A program made the position numbers and the translations under genes. 64,000 nucleotides of DNA from Deltaproteobacteria bacterium. Its GTDB lineage: Bacteria; Myxococcota_A; UBA9042; PHBI01; JACKFB01. Below the pieces are notes generated by a model. The model made no database searches, was not told the origin of the DNA, and saw nothing but the letters and a program-made list of their open reading frames with translations. The DNA lies in contig JACKFB010000012.1 in the NCBI GenBank assembly GCA_020632695.1, forward strand, positions 1-64,000. Reading direction: 5' to 3'. Positions 25,835 to 35,214 of this stretch are shown here, in pieces; the stretch's first letter is position 1; the number at the start of each line of letters is the position of its first letter.

Positions 25835-27232
25835 TCAACCCTCGGCGCGAGCCTCGATGAGCTCGGCGTAGAGCTCCAGATAGCGGGCCGCAGCCCGCTC
25901 CCAGCCGGCCGGTCGGGCCTGGGCCCGGGCGCGGGCCGCCGCGGTGGCCTCGGGATCCTCGTGGAAGGCCATCGCTCGAAGCAGCGCCGCGCTCAACGCT
26001 TCGGCGCTCGCCTCCTCGAAGAGGAAACCGACGCCGCCATCGGCGACGTCGTCGACCGTGTCGCGCAGGCCCCCCGTCGCGCGCACCAGGGGCAGCGCGC
26101 CGGCGCGCATCGCGTGGAGCTGGGTCATGCCGCAGGGCTCGAAGCGGCTCGGGACGCAGACCACGTCCGCCGCCGCGAAGACGCGCTGAGCGAGGGCGAC
26201 GTCGAAACCGTGCACGAAGGCGAAGCGACCGGGCTGTCTGGCGCGAAGGGCCTCGAAGGCCTCGACCAGGGAGGCGTCGCCGGTGCCGACGACCACGGCG
26301 CTGGCGCCTCTGGCGAGCGCGTCGGGCACGGCGCGGGCGAAGAGGTCGAGCCCCTTCTGATCGGTGAGCCGCGAGACCACCGCGAAGAGGGGCCGCCGGT
26401 CGGGGTCCAGACCCAGCTCGGCCGCCAGCGCGGCGCGGCGAGCCGGGCGCTCGGCGGCCACCGGGGCCGGGCCCGTCTCGGCGATGCCGTTGACGATCCC
26501 GTAGAGCCGGTCGCCGCGCCAGCGGAGCAGAGGCGCCAGGCCGAAGCCGTGGGCGTCCTCCTGGATCTCCCGGGCGTAGCTGGGGCTGACGGTGGTGATG
26601 GCGTCGGCGTACTGCAGGCCGGCCTTGAGCGGATTGACCGCGCCCCAGTGGAGCACGCCGTCCATGGCCGCCGCCCAATCGGGGAGGCCCGTGAGGTGGA
26701 AGGCGCCCTCGGGGAAGGCCCCCTGGTAGGCCAGGTTGTGCACCGACATCATCGTCGGCGGCCGGGCGGGGCCGGCGGCCACCAGGAGCGGCGCCACCAG
26801 CCCGGCGTGCCAGTCGTGCAGGTGCACCAGATCGGGGGGCTCGGCCGCCACCAGGGCGGCGACCGCGCGGGCGAAGGCCGAGAAGCGCACGGGGTTGTCG
26901 GCGTAGGCGTCGCCGGGGGGGCCGTAGAGGTGTGGCCGGTCGAACCAGGCCGGCTCGGCCAGCAGCGTCACCGGGACGCCGCCGAAGCGGCCGTCGTGGC
27001 GGGTGAAGTGCCCGTCGCCGAAGGGCATGCTCACCCGGGGGCCGGGGCGTGGGGGCGCGCCCAGGGCCTCGACCGACTGGCGGTAGCCGGGGAGCAGCAC
27101 CCGCACCCGCGCGCCCAGGGCCTGCTGGGCCAGGGGCAGGCCCGCGAGCACCTCGCCCAGGCCGCCCGTGTGGCCGAGCCCGGCCAGCTCGCCCCCCACG
27201 TGGAGGACGCTCAGCGTCGGCCGGCGGCCCAT
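25835..27232 (-). CDS. glgA: glycogen synthase, ADP-glucose type (GT5), with altered N-terminal lysine motif
   Basis: The 465-residue product matches bacterial GlgA in length and GT-B fold. The C-terminal nucleotide-sugar half has SRLTDQKGLDLFARAVP, the catalytic SRFEPCGMTQLHAMRAGALP and ATGGLRDTVDD. HLHDWHAGLVAPLL and SVHNLAYQGAFP are typical of the N-terminal half. The N-terminal KTGGL motif, whose Lys contacts ADP-glucose in characterised GlgA, reads GHTGGL here (residues 20-25), so the Lys is His. The gene overlaps glgC by one base (TGATG). Glycogen synthesis is the expected role, but donor choice or activity may differ. Confidence 0.88.
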   Translation of the reverse strand: MGRRPTLSVLHVGGELAGLGHTGGLGEVLAGLPLAQQALGARVRVLLPGYRQSVEALGAPPRPGPRVSMPFGDGHFTRHDGRFGGVPVTLLAEPAWFDRPHLYGPPGDAYADNPVRFSAFARAVAALVAAEPPDLVHLHDWHAGLVAPLLVAAGPARPPTMMSVHNLAYQGAFPEGAFHLTGLPDWAAAMDGVLHWGAVNPLKAGLQYADAITTVSPSYAREIQEDAHGFGLAPLLRWRGDRLYGIVNGIAETGPAPVAAERPARRAALAAELGLDPDRRPLFAVVSRLTDQKGLDLFARAVPDALARGASAVVVGTGDASLVEAFEALRARQPGRFAFVHGFDVALAQRVFAAADVVCVPSRFEPCGMTQLHAMRAGALPLVRATGGLRDTVDDVADGGVGFLFEEASAEALSAALLRAMAFHEDPEATAAARARAQARPAGWERAAARYLELYAELIEARAEG

Positions 27233-28488
27233 CAGAACGAGTAGCCGTCGGGCACCACGGCCTGGCGCTGCACGACGATGATGCCGTCGCGCACCGTGAT
27301 CACGTCGTCCTCGTACTCGGCGAGGCCGGCGTCGTTGGTGAGGCGCACGTTGGCGCCGACGCGGGCGTCGCGGTCGATGATGACGTTGCGCAGCTCGCTG
27401 TCGTGTCCGATGCCCAGGGGCACGCCGCTGCTGCGCTTGCCGCCCTGGATGTCGTACGCCCCCGCGCCGTTCATGACCACGCGGTCCAGGTGGGCCCCCG
27501 GCGCCACGATGCTGCGGATGCCGACCACCGAGCGGCGCACGATGGCGCCGTCGCCGATGATGGAGCCGTCCGAGAGCATGGCGCGGTCGATGTGGGCGGC
27601 GCCGATCTTGGCCGGCGGCAGGAAACGGGCGCGCGAGTAGAAGGGGCGCTCCTCGTCGAAGAGGTTGAAGGCGGGGACCGGGTCGGTGAGCTCGAGGTTG
27701 ACCCGGTGGTAGCTCTCGATGGTCCCCACGTCCTCCCAGTAGCCGGAGAAGGGGTGGCAGCGCAGGCGCCGCGACCCGATGCAGCTCGGCAGGATGTGCT
27801 TGCCGAAGTCGTCGCGCGAGTCGGCGGCCAGCAGCTCGGCCAGCACCGAGGCCCGGAACAGGTAGATCCCCATGGAGGCCAGGTGGGTGTAGTGGCCGAC
27901 GCGGTCGGGGACCACGAAGCGGTCGAGGGTCTCGTCGTCCTTCGGCTTCTCGGCGAACTCGGTGATCCAGTGGTCCGAGTCGACGCGCATCACGCCGAAT
28001 CGCGTGGCGCTGTCACGGTCGACGCGGGTGGCCGCCACGGTGACATCGGCGCCGGCCTGTCGGTGGCCGCGCACCATCTCGGCCAGGTCCATCGCGTAGA
28101 CCTGGTCGCCCGAGAGGATGAGGATCTCGTCGTCGGCCTGGGCCTCGAAGCGGTGCAGCATCTTGCGCACGGCGTCGGCCGTCCCCTGGTACCAGTCATC
28201 GGCGCCGGTGCCGTGCTCGGTCAGCTCGGCGGCCAGCACGTTGACGTAGCCGCGCGAGAAGTGGTCGAAGCGGTACGCGTTGTAGACGTGGCGATGCAGG
28301 GACGCCGACTGGTACTGCGTCAACACGTTCACGCGGAAGATGCCGGCGTGCAGGCAGTTGGAGATCGGGATGTCCACCAGCCGATACTTGCCGGCGAAGG
28401 GGACCGCGGGCTTCGCGCGCTCGCTGGTGAGGGGCTTCAGCCGGGCGCCCTGCCCGCCTCCGAGGATGACTGCGATGACTCGGTGCAT
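27232..28488 (-). CDS. glgC: glucose-1-phosphate adenylyltransferase
   Basis: The 418-residue product makes ADP-glucose from glucose-1-phosphate and ATP, the committed step of glycogen synthesis. The N-terminal nucleotidyltransferase motif is VILGGGQGARLKPLTSERAKPAVPFAGK, the central metal/substrate region LILSGDQVYAMDL, and the sugar-phosphate binding FAEKPKDD. The C-terminal third is a left-handed beta-helix (IGAAHIDRAMLSDGSIIGDGA, then DRDARVGANVRL). It is immediately upstream of, and overlaps, glgA. The coupled pair supplies and uses ADP-glucose. Confidence 0.96.
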   Translation of the reverse strand: MHRVIAVILGGGQGARLKPLTSERAKPAVPFAGKYRLVDIPISNCLHAGIFRVNVLTQYQSASLHRHVYNAYRFDHFSRGYVNVLAAELTEHGTGADDWYQGTADAVRKMLHRFEAQADDEILILSGDQVYAMDLAEMVRGHRQAGADVTVAATRVDRDSATRFGVMRVDSDHWITEFAEKPKDDETLDRFVVPDRVGHYTHLASMGIYLFRASVLAELLAADSRDDFGKHILPSCIGSRRLRCHPFSGYWEDVGTIESYHRVNLELTDPVPAFNLFDEERPFYSRARFLPPAKIGAAHIDRAMLSDGSIIGDGAIVRRSVVGIRSIVAPGAHLDRVVMNGAGAYDIQGGKRSSGVPLGIGHDSELRNVIIDRDARVGANVRLTNDAGLAEYEDDVITVRDGIIVVQRQAVVPDGYSF

Positions 28489-28518
28489 GGGTGGTCCTGG
28501 TGAGCCCGACCGCGGGGT

Positions 28519-29328
28519 TCAGCTGTTCCCGGTAGACAGCGACTCGAGGATGGCCAGCAGCTCGGCCTCCGGGTCCGTCAGGTCGGCGGGCTCATCGCCG
28601 GACAGCTCCGGGTTGGCGGTCCAGCCCAGATAGACGCCCTTGGCCTTCTCGGACTTGGACTCGAGGATCCACGAGACGCGGTGGATCAGGTCCACCTGCA
28701 GCGGCGCGAGCTGCACGCCAGCGACCACCAGCTCACGCGGCTCGCCCGTGATCGTCGGCTCGTCCAGCTCCAGCTTCTCGTAGAGCTTCACCAGCGCCTC
28801 GGCGCCCTTCTTGCTCGAGGTGCGCACCCGGTGCTCGATGCGGTGCGTCAGGCCCGGGTCCGCGTCGGCGTTCAGCAGCGCCTGGATCGAGCGGCGGTCC
28901 TCGATCTGTCGCCACTCGCGGGGCACGGGGAGCATGCTCTCGTAGGCCTGCCAGCGCTTGTCCTCGCGCACGACGAAGAGGATCTCCATCCCGACCGACG
29001 CCCGGATGCGGTCCTCGACGCCACGCGGCCGCTCGGGGAGATAGAACACGAGATCGCGATTCATCCCGCCGGTCCGCCGGCCCACGTACTGGCCGTCGCG
29101 GCCGCGGACGATCTCGCGCACGCGGTTCTCGACGTGGTTGAGCCGCACCGCCTCTTCGTCGGTGGGCAGCCCGTCCTCGGTCTTGGTGGCCATCGGGATG
29201 CGCACGCCGAAGAACCAGGGGTGGTCCGACAGCGGGAAGTGCTCGGTGTGGCCGAGATCGAGCACGATGTCGTACGCCACGTCGTCTTCGACGCGGCGCC
29301 ACATCTCGAACATCGGTGCGTAGGACAT
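28519..29328 (-). CDS. DUF695 and RraB-like two-domain protein
   Basis: The 269-residue product has an N-terminal DUF695-like domain (residues 1-125: HPWFFGVRIPMATKTEDGLPTDEEAVRLN, then YVGRRTGGMNRDLVFYL). The C-terminal part resembles the RNase E inhibitor RraB (about 130-230: DADPGLTHRIEHRVRTSS, then GAEALVKLYEKLEL). A C-terminal acidic tail follows. The two families often occur fused. The ATG has GAGGAGG upstream. It lies 30 bp upstream of glgC, so it may be co-transcribed with the glycogen genes. Assignment is by sequence pattern and moderately sure, and the biological role is not known. Confidence 0.6.
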   Translation of the reverse strand: MSYAPMFEMWRRVEDDVAYDIVLDLGHTEHFPLSDHPWFFGVRIPMATKTEDGLPTDEEAVRLNHVENRVREIVRGRDGQYVGRRTGGMNRDLVFYLPERPRGVEDRIRASVGMEILFVVREDKRWQAYESMLPVPREWRQIEDRRSIQALLNADADPGLTHRIEHRVRTSSKKGAEALVKLYEKLELDEPTITGEPRELVVAGVQLAPLQVDLIHRVSWILESKSEKAKGVYLGWTANPELSGDEPADLTDPEAELLAILESLSTGNS

Positions 29329-29443
29329 GCGGTGTCGCCTCCTCGGCGCGCACGATTACCAGACGGGCTGGGCCTATTCCACCACGAAGGCGCGCGGCGG
29401 CCCAAACGGATCCCGCGGGGCGCGGCTCTATCATGAAGGGGGA

Positions 29444-29516
29444 CGCCTCGCGCCCCCCTCCCCGCGGGCAAAGCCCGCAGGGCCCCTCCCCCCGAGGCGG
29501 CCCGCCGACGCGGGCC
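29444..29516 (-). terminator. hairpin cluster after the odhA-odhB-lpd operon
   Basis: Three stems are packed here: an outer CGCCTCG (29444-29450) with CGAGGCG (29493-29499), an inner GCGGGC-AAA-GCCCGC (29464-29478), and GGCCCGC-CGAC-GCGGGCC (29499-29516). They lie 64-136 bp after the lpd stop. No U run is seen. Transcription termination or 3' end protection is likely. Confidence 0.5.
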
Positions 29517-29579
29517 GCGTAGCTGCCCGTGCGCCCGAGACGACCTTCAGGATCGGGAGCGGCGAAGGCGCATGGGCAA

Positions 29580-30986
29580 CTATTGGTGGATGGAGCGCCG
29601 ATCGACGTCCAGCACAGCTTCCCGCACGATCTCCGACAGCGTGGGATGCGCGTGTACCGTGCGCGCGACGTCCTCGGCCGTGGCACCCATCTCGATGGCC
29701 AGCACGATCTCGGCGATGAGGTCGCCAGCCCGCGCGCCCAGCACGTGGGCGCCGAGGATGCGCCCCGTCTCGGCGTGCGCCAGGATCTTCACGAGCCCGG
29801 TCCGGTCGCCCAGGGCCATCGCCCGCCCGTTGTGGTTGAACTTGTAGCGCCCGCGCTTGAAGGCGACGCCGGCCTCCTCCAGCTGCTCCTGGGTGCGGCC
29901 GACGCTGGCGATCTCCGGGTGGGTGTAGATCACCGAGGGGATCGCGTCGTAGGTCACGTGGCCCTGCTGGCCGGCCAGCAGCTCGGCGATGGCGATGCCC
30001 TCGTCGGAGGCCTTGTGGGCCAGCATCGGCCCGGCGATCACGTCGCCGATGGCGTACACGCCATCCAGGCTGGTCTGGTAGTCCTCACCGACGCGGATGC
30101 GGCCCCGCTCGTCGCGCTCGATGCCCGCCTCGTCGCAGCCCAGCCCGTCGGTGAAGGGGCGCCGCCCGACGGCCACCAGCACGCGGTCGCAGCTCACCGT
30201 CCGCTCGGCGCCGCCCTCGCGCTCCTTCCAGCCCACGGTCACCTTCTTCCGCGAGACCTTCGCCGACTGCACCGCCGCGCCCGTGACGATCTCGATTCCC
30301 TGGTCGGTGAACACCTTGCGCGCCAGCCTGGCGATCTCCGCGTCGGTGCCCGGCAGGATCTCATCCAGGTACTCGAGGACCGTGACCTTGCTGCCCAGAC
30401 GCCGCCACACCGAGCCCAGCTCCAGGCCGATGACGCCCGCCCCCACGACCACCAGGTGGCCGGGGACCTCCTCGAAGGAGAGCGCCTCGGTCGAGGTCAC
30501 CACGCGCTCCCCGTCGAAGTCCACGCCCCGGAGCGGGGCCGGCTCCGAGCCGGTCGCGATGACGATGGCGTCGGCCGACAGCGTGCGCTCGCCGTCCTCG
30601 CCGGTCACGACCACCGTGCCCGCGCCGTCGATGCGCCCGTGCCCGCGCACGTCCACCACGCGGTTCTTCTTGAAGAGCATCGGGATGCCCGAGACCAGGT
30701 CGTCCACGATCCCGCGCTTGCGCTCCATCATCTTCGCGAGGTCCAGCCGCACCTTGCCGACCTCGACGCCGTGCTCACCCAGGGCGTGCTCGACGGCGGC
30801 GTAGCGCTCCGACGACTCGAGCAGCGCCTTGGACGGGATGCACCCCACGTTCAGGCAGGTGCCGCCGAGGGTCTTGTCCTTCTCGACGCACGCCACCCGC
30901 AGGCCGAGCTGAGCGGCGCGGATCGCGCACACGTAGCCGCCGGGGCCCGAGCCGATGACGATGAGATCGTAGCGGTCGTCTGCCAT
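29580..30986 (-). CDS. lpd: dihydrolipoamide dehydrogenase (E3)
   Basis: The 468-residue flavoprotein reoxidises dihydrolipoamide of 2-oxoacid dehydrogenase complexes and reduces NAD+. GSGPGGYVCAIRAAQLGL is the FAD dinucleotide motif, GGTCLNVGCIPSKALL carries the redox-active disulfide (Cys-x4-Cys near residues 43-48), VVVGAGVIGLELGSVWRRLG is the NAD domain, and AHPTLSEIVREA near the C-terminus holds the catalytic His-Glu. It is the third gene of the odhA-odhB-lpd operon, 71 bp after odhB, and may also serve the fused E1 at 12817. AAAGGA precedes the ATG. Confidence 0.97.
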   Translation of the reverse strand: MADDRYDLIVIGSGPGGYVCAIRAAQLGLRVACVEKDKTLGGTCLNVGCIPSKALLESSERYAAVEHALGEHGVEVGKVRLDLAKMMERKRGIVDDLVSGIPMLFKKNRVVDVRGHGRIDGAGTVVVTGEDGERTLSADAIVIATGSEPAPLRGVDFDGERVVTSTEALSFEEVPGHLVVVGAGVIGLELGSVWRRLGSKVTVLEYLDEILPGTDAEIARLARKVFTDQGIEIVTGAAVQSAKVSRKKVTVGWKEREGGAERTVSCDRVLVAVGRRPFTDGLGCDEAGIERDERGRIRVGEDYQTSLDGVYAIGDVIAGPMLAHKASDEGIAIAELLAGQQGHVTYDAIPSVIYTHPEIASVGRTQEQLEEAGVAFKRGRYKFNHNGRAMALGDRTGLVKILAHAETGRILGAHVLGARAGDLIAEIVLAIEMGATAEDVARTVHAHPTLSEIVREAVLDVDRRSIHQ

Positions 30987-31057
30987 GTCCCAGTCCTTTG
31001 TTCGGTGCCGGTCCCGCGGGACCGCGCCCTCGCTCGTCGCCCGGCGCGCCGGCCGGC

Positions 31058-32377
31058 TCAGACCCCGAAGAGCAGCCGCTCCGGGTCCTCGACCAGCTCC
31101 TTGATGCGCACCAGGAAGCTGACCGCCTCCCGTCCGTCGACGATCCGGTGATCGTAGGTCAGCGCCGTGTACATCATCGGTCGGATGACCACCTGGCCGT
31201 CCAGGGCGATGGGGCGCTCCTCGATCTTGTGCAGGCCGAGGATCGCCGACTGCGGCGGGTTCACGATGGGCGTCGAGAGCAGCGAGCCGTAGACGCCGCC
31301 GTTCGAGATCGTGAAGGTGCCTCCCTGGAGATCCTCGAGCGCCAGCTTGTTGTCGCGCGCCCGCTCCGCCAGGTCGGCCAGGGCCTTCTCGAACTCGGCG
31401 AAGCCCAGGGCGTCGGCGTCGCGGATGACCGGGACCACCAGGCCGCGCCCGCCGCCGACGGCGACGCCGATGTCGTAGAAGTCCTTGTAGACGATGTTCT
31501 CGCCGCGCACCTCGGCGTTGACCGCCGGGAAGGCCTCCAGCGCCTCGACCGCGGCCTTGGCGAAGAAGGACGTGAAGCCCAGCTTGATGCCGTGGCGCTT
31601 CACGAAGGCGTCCTGGTACTTCTTGCGAAGCGCGATGACCGCGCTCATGTCGACCTCGTTGAAGGTCGTCAGCAGGGCGGCGTCGCGCTGGGCGGTCAGC
31701 AGGTTCTCGGCGATGCGGGCGCGCAGGCGCGACATGGGCACCACGCGCTCGCGCTCACCGCCGGCCGGGGCCGGGCTGGAGCCAGCTTTGCGCGCCCCCT
31801 CCGCCTTGGCCTGCGGCGCCGCGTGGCCTCCCGCGCCCTTGGCCGCGCGCTGCACGTCCTCCTCCAGGATGCGCCCGCCCTTGCCCGAGCCCTCGATGGT
31901 GCCGGCGTCCAGGCCGTGCTGCGCGACGAGCTTGCGCACCGAGGGCGCCATCGGCGGCTCCTCGCCCGGCTTGCGGGCCGCCGCCGCGTCGGCCGGCGCC
32001 GTCAGGTCGCGCTTGCCCGCGGACGGCGCGGGCTTCGTCTCCGCCTCGGGCTTCGCCTCCGCCTCGGGCTTCGCCTCCGCCTGCGGCTTCGCGGCGGCCT
32101 CCGACTTCGCCTCCCCCTCGGGCTGCGCCGCGGCCTCCGCGCCCTCGTCGATGCGCGCGATCACCGCACCGACGGCGACCTCGGCGCCCTCGTCGACCAC
32201 CCGCTCGGACAACACGCCCGCCACCGGCGACGGGACGTTGATGGTGATCTTGTCGGTCTCCAGGGCCACCAGATCCTGATCCGCCGCGACCGCGTCGCCC
32301 GGCGCGACCAGCCACTCCAGCACGATGGCCTCGCTGATCGACTCGCCCAGGCTGGGCACCTTCACGTCCACCGCCAT
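31058..32377 (-). CDS. odhB: dihydrolipoamide succinyltransferase, E2 of the 2-oxoglutarate dehydrogenase complex
   Basis: The 439-residue protein has a lipoyl domain (residues 1-75) with the modified lysine in ALETDKITINVPSP, an Ala/Glu/Lys/Pro-rich flexible linker with imperfect AEAKPEAE repeats, and a peripheral subunit-binding domain (KLVAQHGLDAGTIEGSGKGG). The C-terminal acyltransferase domain ends in YDHRIVDGREAVSFL with the catalytic His and Asp. ATG at 32377 is chosen because the lipoyl domain begins there, AGGGAGAG precedes it, and it overlaps the odhA stop by one base. Confidence 0.95.
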   Translation of the reverse strand: MAVDVKVPSLGESISEAIVLEWLVAPGDAVAADQDLVALETDKITINVPSPVAGVLSERVVDEGAEVAVGAVIARIDEGAEAAAQPEGEAKSEAAAKPQAEAKPEAEAKPEAETKPAPSAGKRDLTAPADAAAARKPGEEPPMAPSVRKLVAQHGLDAGTIEGSGKGGRILEEDVQRAAKGAGGHAAPQAKAEGARKAGSSPAPAGGERERVVPMSRLRARIAENLLTAQRDAALLTTFNEVDMSAVIALRKKYQDAFVKRHGIKLGFTSFFAKAAVEALEAFPAVNAEVRGENIVYKDFYDIGVAVGGGRGLVVPVIRDADALGFAEFEKALADLAERARDNKLALEDLQGGTFTISNGGVYGSLLSTPIVNPPQSAILGLHKIEERPIALDGQVVIRPMMYTALTYDHRIVDGREAVSFLVRIKELVEDPERLLFGV

Positions 32378-35214
32378 CACGACTCTCCCTGACCGAAGAT
32401 GCTGTCGAGCAGGGCTTCCTGCTCGATCCGATGGGCCTTGGGCGAACCCGTGGCCGGGCTGGCGCTCGGGTCCCGACACACCCAGCGCAGCGCCGGGCCC
32501 TTGGCGAAGAGCCGCGCGAAGTGCGGATACAGGAAATGCCGGGCGCCCATGTTCTCCGGCTCCTCCTGACACCAGATCAGCTCGCGCACCCCGCGCTTGC
32601 CGCCCAGCGCCGCCAGCGCCTCCAGCAGCCCGGCCTCGGGGAAGGGGTAGAACTGCTCGAGCCGGATGAGCGCCGTGCGCGTGTCGCCGACCGCCTCACG
32701 ACGCTCGAGCAGGTCGTAGTAGATCTTGCCGCTGCACAGCACGGCCCGATCCACGGCCTTCAGGTCGTCCAGGCGCTCCTCGCCGATGACACGCTTGAAC
32801 GAGCCCGACGTGAACTCGCCCATCGTCGAGGTCGCCAGCTTGTGCCGCAGCAGGCTCTTCGGCGTCATCACGATCAGCGGCTTGCGCCACGGGCGCAGCG
32901 CCTGACGCCGCAGCATGTGGAACATCTGCGACGGCGTGGTCACGTTGGCGACCTGCATGTTGTCCTCGGCGCAGAGCTGCAGGAAGCGCTCGAGCCGCGC
33001 CGACGAGTGCTCGGGGCCCTGACCCTCGTAGCCGTGCGGGAGCAGCATCGTCAGCCCGGAGAGGCGGTTCCACTTGTCCTCGCTGGCCGAGATGAACTGG
33101 TCGATGATCACCTGGGCGCCGTTGACGAAGTCACCGAACTGGGCCTCCCAGATCACGATGCCTTCGGGCCGGTCGAGCGAGAAGCCGAACTCGAAGCCCA
33201 GCACCCCCATCTCCGAGAGCAGGCTGTTGTAGATCTCGAAGCGCGCCTGATCCTCGGCCAGGTGATCCAGGGGCGAGTAGCGCGCGCTGGTCTCGATGTC
33301 GGTGAGCACCGCGTGGCGGTGGCTGAAGGTGCCCCGCTGCACGTCCTGCCCGCTCATGCGCACGGGCTGCCCCTCGGTCACCAGCGACGCGTAGGCCAGC
33401 AGCTCACCCATGCCCCAGTCGAGCAGGCTCTCCGGGTCCTCGAGCACCTCGGCGCGCTTGGCCAGCAGGCGCTCCAGCTTGGGGTGGACGTGGAAGCCAT
33501 CGGGCACGCGGACGATGCCGCGCACCAGGTCGCAGAAGCGCTCCTCGCTGAGGGCGGTGTCCACCTCGGGCACCTCGGCGTCCGGTCCGCCGAAGTAGCG
33601 GCCGGTCCAGGCGCCCGCGCGCCCGGCCGCGGGCTGGTGCGCCTTGTCGCGCTCGGCGCGCGCGATCTCCAGGCCCTCGTCGAGCTCCTGCTGCTTGCGG
33701 GCGAAGATCTCCTCGGCCAGGCCGGGCTCCACCACGCCGCGCTTCACCAGCATCTTGCCGTACACCTCGTGCACGGCGGGGTGGGCCGCGATCTCCCGGT
33801 ACATCACCGGCTGGGTGAACGTGGGCTCGTCACCCTCGTTGTGGCCGAAGCGACGGAAGCAGTACATGTCGATGACGATGTCGCGGTGGAAGGTCTGCCG
33901 GTACTCGGTCGCGACCTGGGCGGCGTGGATGACGGCCTCGGGATCCTCGCCGTTCACGTGGATGATCGGGCAGCCGACCATCCGGGCCAGCGCCGTGCAG
34001 TACTGCGTCGAGCGCCCCTCGGCCGGGTCCGTGGTGAAGCCTATCTGGTTGTTGATGACCAGGTGGATGGTGCCGCCCACCCCGTAGGCGTCGAGGGCCA
34101 TCATGTTGAAGGTCTCGGCGACCACCCCCTGGCCGGCGAAGGCGGCGTCGCCGTGGATGAGCACCGGCAGGATGCGCGCGCGCTCGACGTCGCCGTGGCG
34201 GTCCTGCTTGGCCCGCACGCGCCCGATGACCACCGGGTTCACGGCCTCGAGGTGGCTGGGGTTGAAGGTCAGCGAGAGGTGGACGGTGTCGCCGAAGCGC
34301 GTCGCCACGTCCGAGGAGTGTCCCAGGTGGTACTTCACGTCGCCGCGGCCGAACATCCCCTGGGGATCGGGGTCGTCGAACTCACGGAACACCCAGCGCG
34401 GCTCCTTGCCCAGGATGTTCACGAGCACGTTGAGGCGGCCGCGGTGGGCCATGCCCATGACGATCTCGCGCACGCCGATGCGGCCCGCGTCCTCGATCAT
34501 CAGGGCCAGGGTGGGGATGATCGACTCGGCGCCCTGCAGCGAGAAGCGCTTGGAGCCGCGGTACTTCGTGTGGAGGAAGTCCTCGAAGGCCTCGGCGCTG
34601 GTGAGCTTCTCGAGGATGAAGACCATCGTGTCGCGGTCGAGGCGGCAGTGGTTGCGCGTGCGCTCGAAGCGCTCCTGGAGCCACTCCTTGATGCGCGTGT
34701 CGTGGATGTGCATGAACTCGACGCCGATCGTCCGGGAGTAGGTCTCGCGGAGATGGGCGACCAGGTCGCGCAGGGTGAGGCGGTCGGGGCCCTTGAGGAA
34801 GACGGTGCTGAAGGTGCGGTCGAGGTCCGCCTCGGTGAAGCCCCAGTAGAAGGGGTCGAGCTCCGGGTGCTCCGGGCGCTTCCACAGGCCCAGCGGGTCC
34901 AGGCGGGCGGCCAGGTGACCGCGCACGCGGTAGGCGTTGATGAGCTGGAAGATGTGGCCCTGGGCGCGCACCACGGCCAGGTCGGCCTGCTCCGCGCTGA
35001 AGCCGTTGCGCGTGGCGCGGTCGAAGATGCTGTGCGAGGCGAAGCCAGGGTCCGCCACCGGAGTCGGCCCCTCGGCGAGGGCGCGACCATCGCTCTCGAA
35101 CCAGGCGCGCCAGCCGGCGTCGACCGAGGCGGGGTCCTCGAGGTACCGCCGCAGCATCTCCTCGAGATACGAGGCGTTGGCGGCGTTGAGCGCCGTGTCG
35201 ATGCTTCGTTCCAT
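32377..35214 (-). CDS. odhA: 2-oxoglutarate dehydrogenase E1 component
   Basis: The 945-residue thiamine diphosphate enzyme decarboxylates 2-oxoglutarate and succinylates the E2 lipoyl group in the citric acid cycle. It starts with the short E2-binding helix (SYLEEMLRRYLEDPASVDAGW). GMAHRGRLNVLVNILGKEP, KYHLGHS and HGDAAFAGQGVVAETFNM, with the INNQIGFTT segment, form the ThDP and substrate site. The C-terminal half has EAQFGDFVNGAQVIIDQFI and LLPHGYEGQGPEHSS. An ACAGGAG site precedes the ATG by about 12 bases. It is first in the odhA-odhB-lpd operon. Confidence 0.97.
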   Translation of the reverse strand: MERSIDTALNAANASYLEEMLRRYLEDPASVDAGWRAWFESDGRALAEGPTPVADPGFASHSIFDRATRNGFSAEQADLAVVRAQGHIFQLINAYRVRGHLAARLDPLGLWKRPEHPELDPFYWGFTEADLDRTFSTVFLKGPDRLTLRDLVAHLRETYSRTIGVEFMHIHDTRIKEWLQERFERTRNHCRLDRDTMVFILEKLTSAEAFEDFLHTKYRGSKRFSLQGAESIIPTLALMIEDAGRIGVREIVMGMAHRGRLNVLVNILGKEPRWVFREFDDPDPQGMFGRGDVKYHLGHSSDVATRFGDTVHLSLTFNPSHLEAVNPVVIGRVRAKQDRHGDVERARILPVLIHGDAAFAGQGVVAETFNMMALDAYGVGGTIHLVINNQIGFTTDPAEGRSTQYCTALARMVGCPIIHVNGEDPEAVIHAAQVATEYRQTFHRDIVIDMYCFRRFGHNEGDEPTFTQPVMYREIAAHPAVHEVYGKMLVKRGVVEPGLAEEIFARKQQELDEGLEIARAERDKAHQPAAGRAGAWTGRYFGGPDAEVPEVDTALSEERFCDLVRGIVRVPDGFHVHPKLERLLAKRAEVLEDPESLLDWGMGELLAYASLVTEGQPVRMSGQDVQRGTFSHRHAVLTDIETSARYSPLDHLAEDQARFEIYNSLLSEMGVLGFEFGFSLDRPEGIVIWEAQFGDFVNGAQVIIDQFISASEDKWNRLSGLTMLLPHGYEGQGPEHSSARLERFLQLCAEDNMQVANVTTPSQMFHMLRRQALRPWRKPLIVMTPKSLLRHKLATSTMGEFTSGSFKRVIGEERLDDLKAVDRAVLCSGKIYYDLLERREAVGDTRTALIRLEQFYPFPEAGLLEALAALGGKRGVRELIWCQEEPENMGARHFLYPHFARLFAKGPALRWVCRDPSASPATGSPKAHRIEQEALLDSIFGQGES

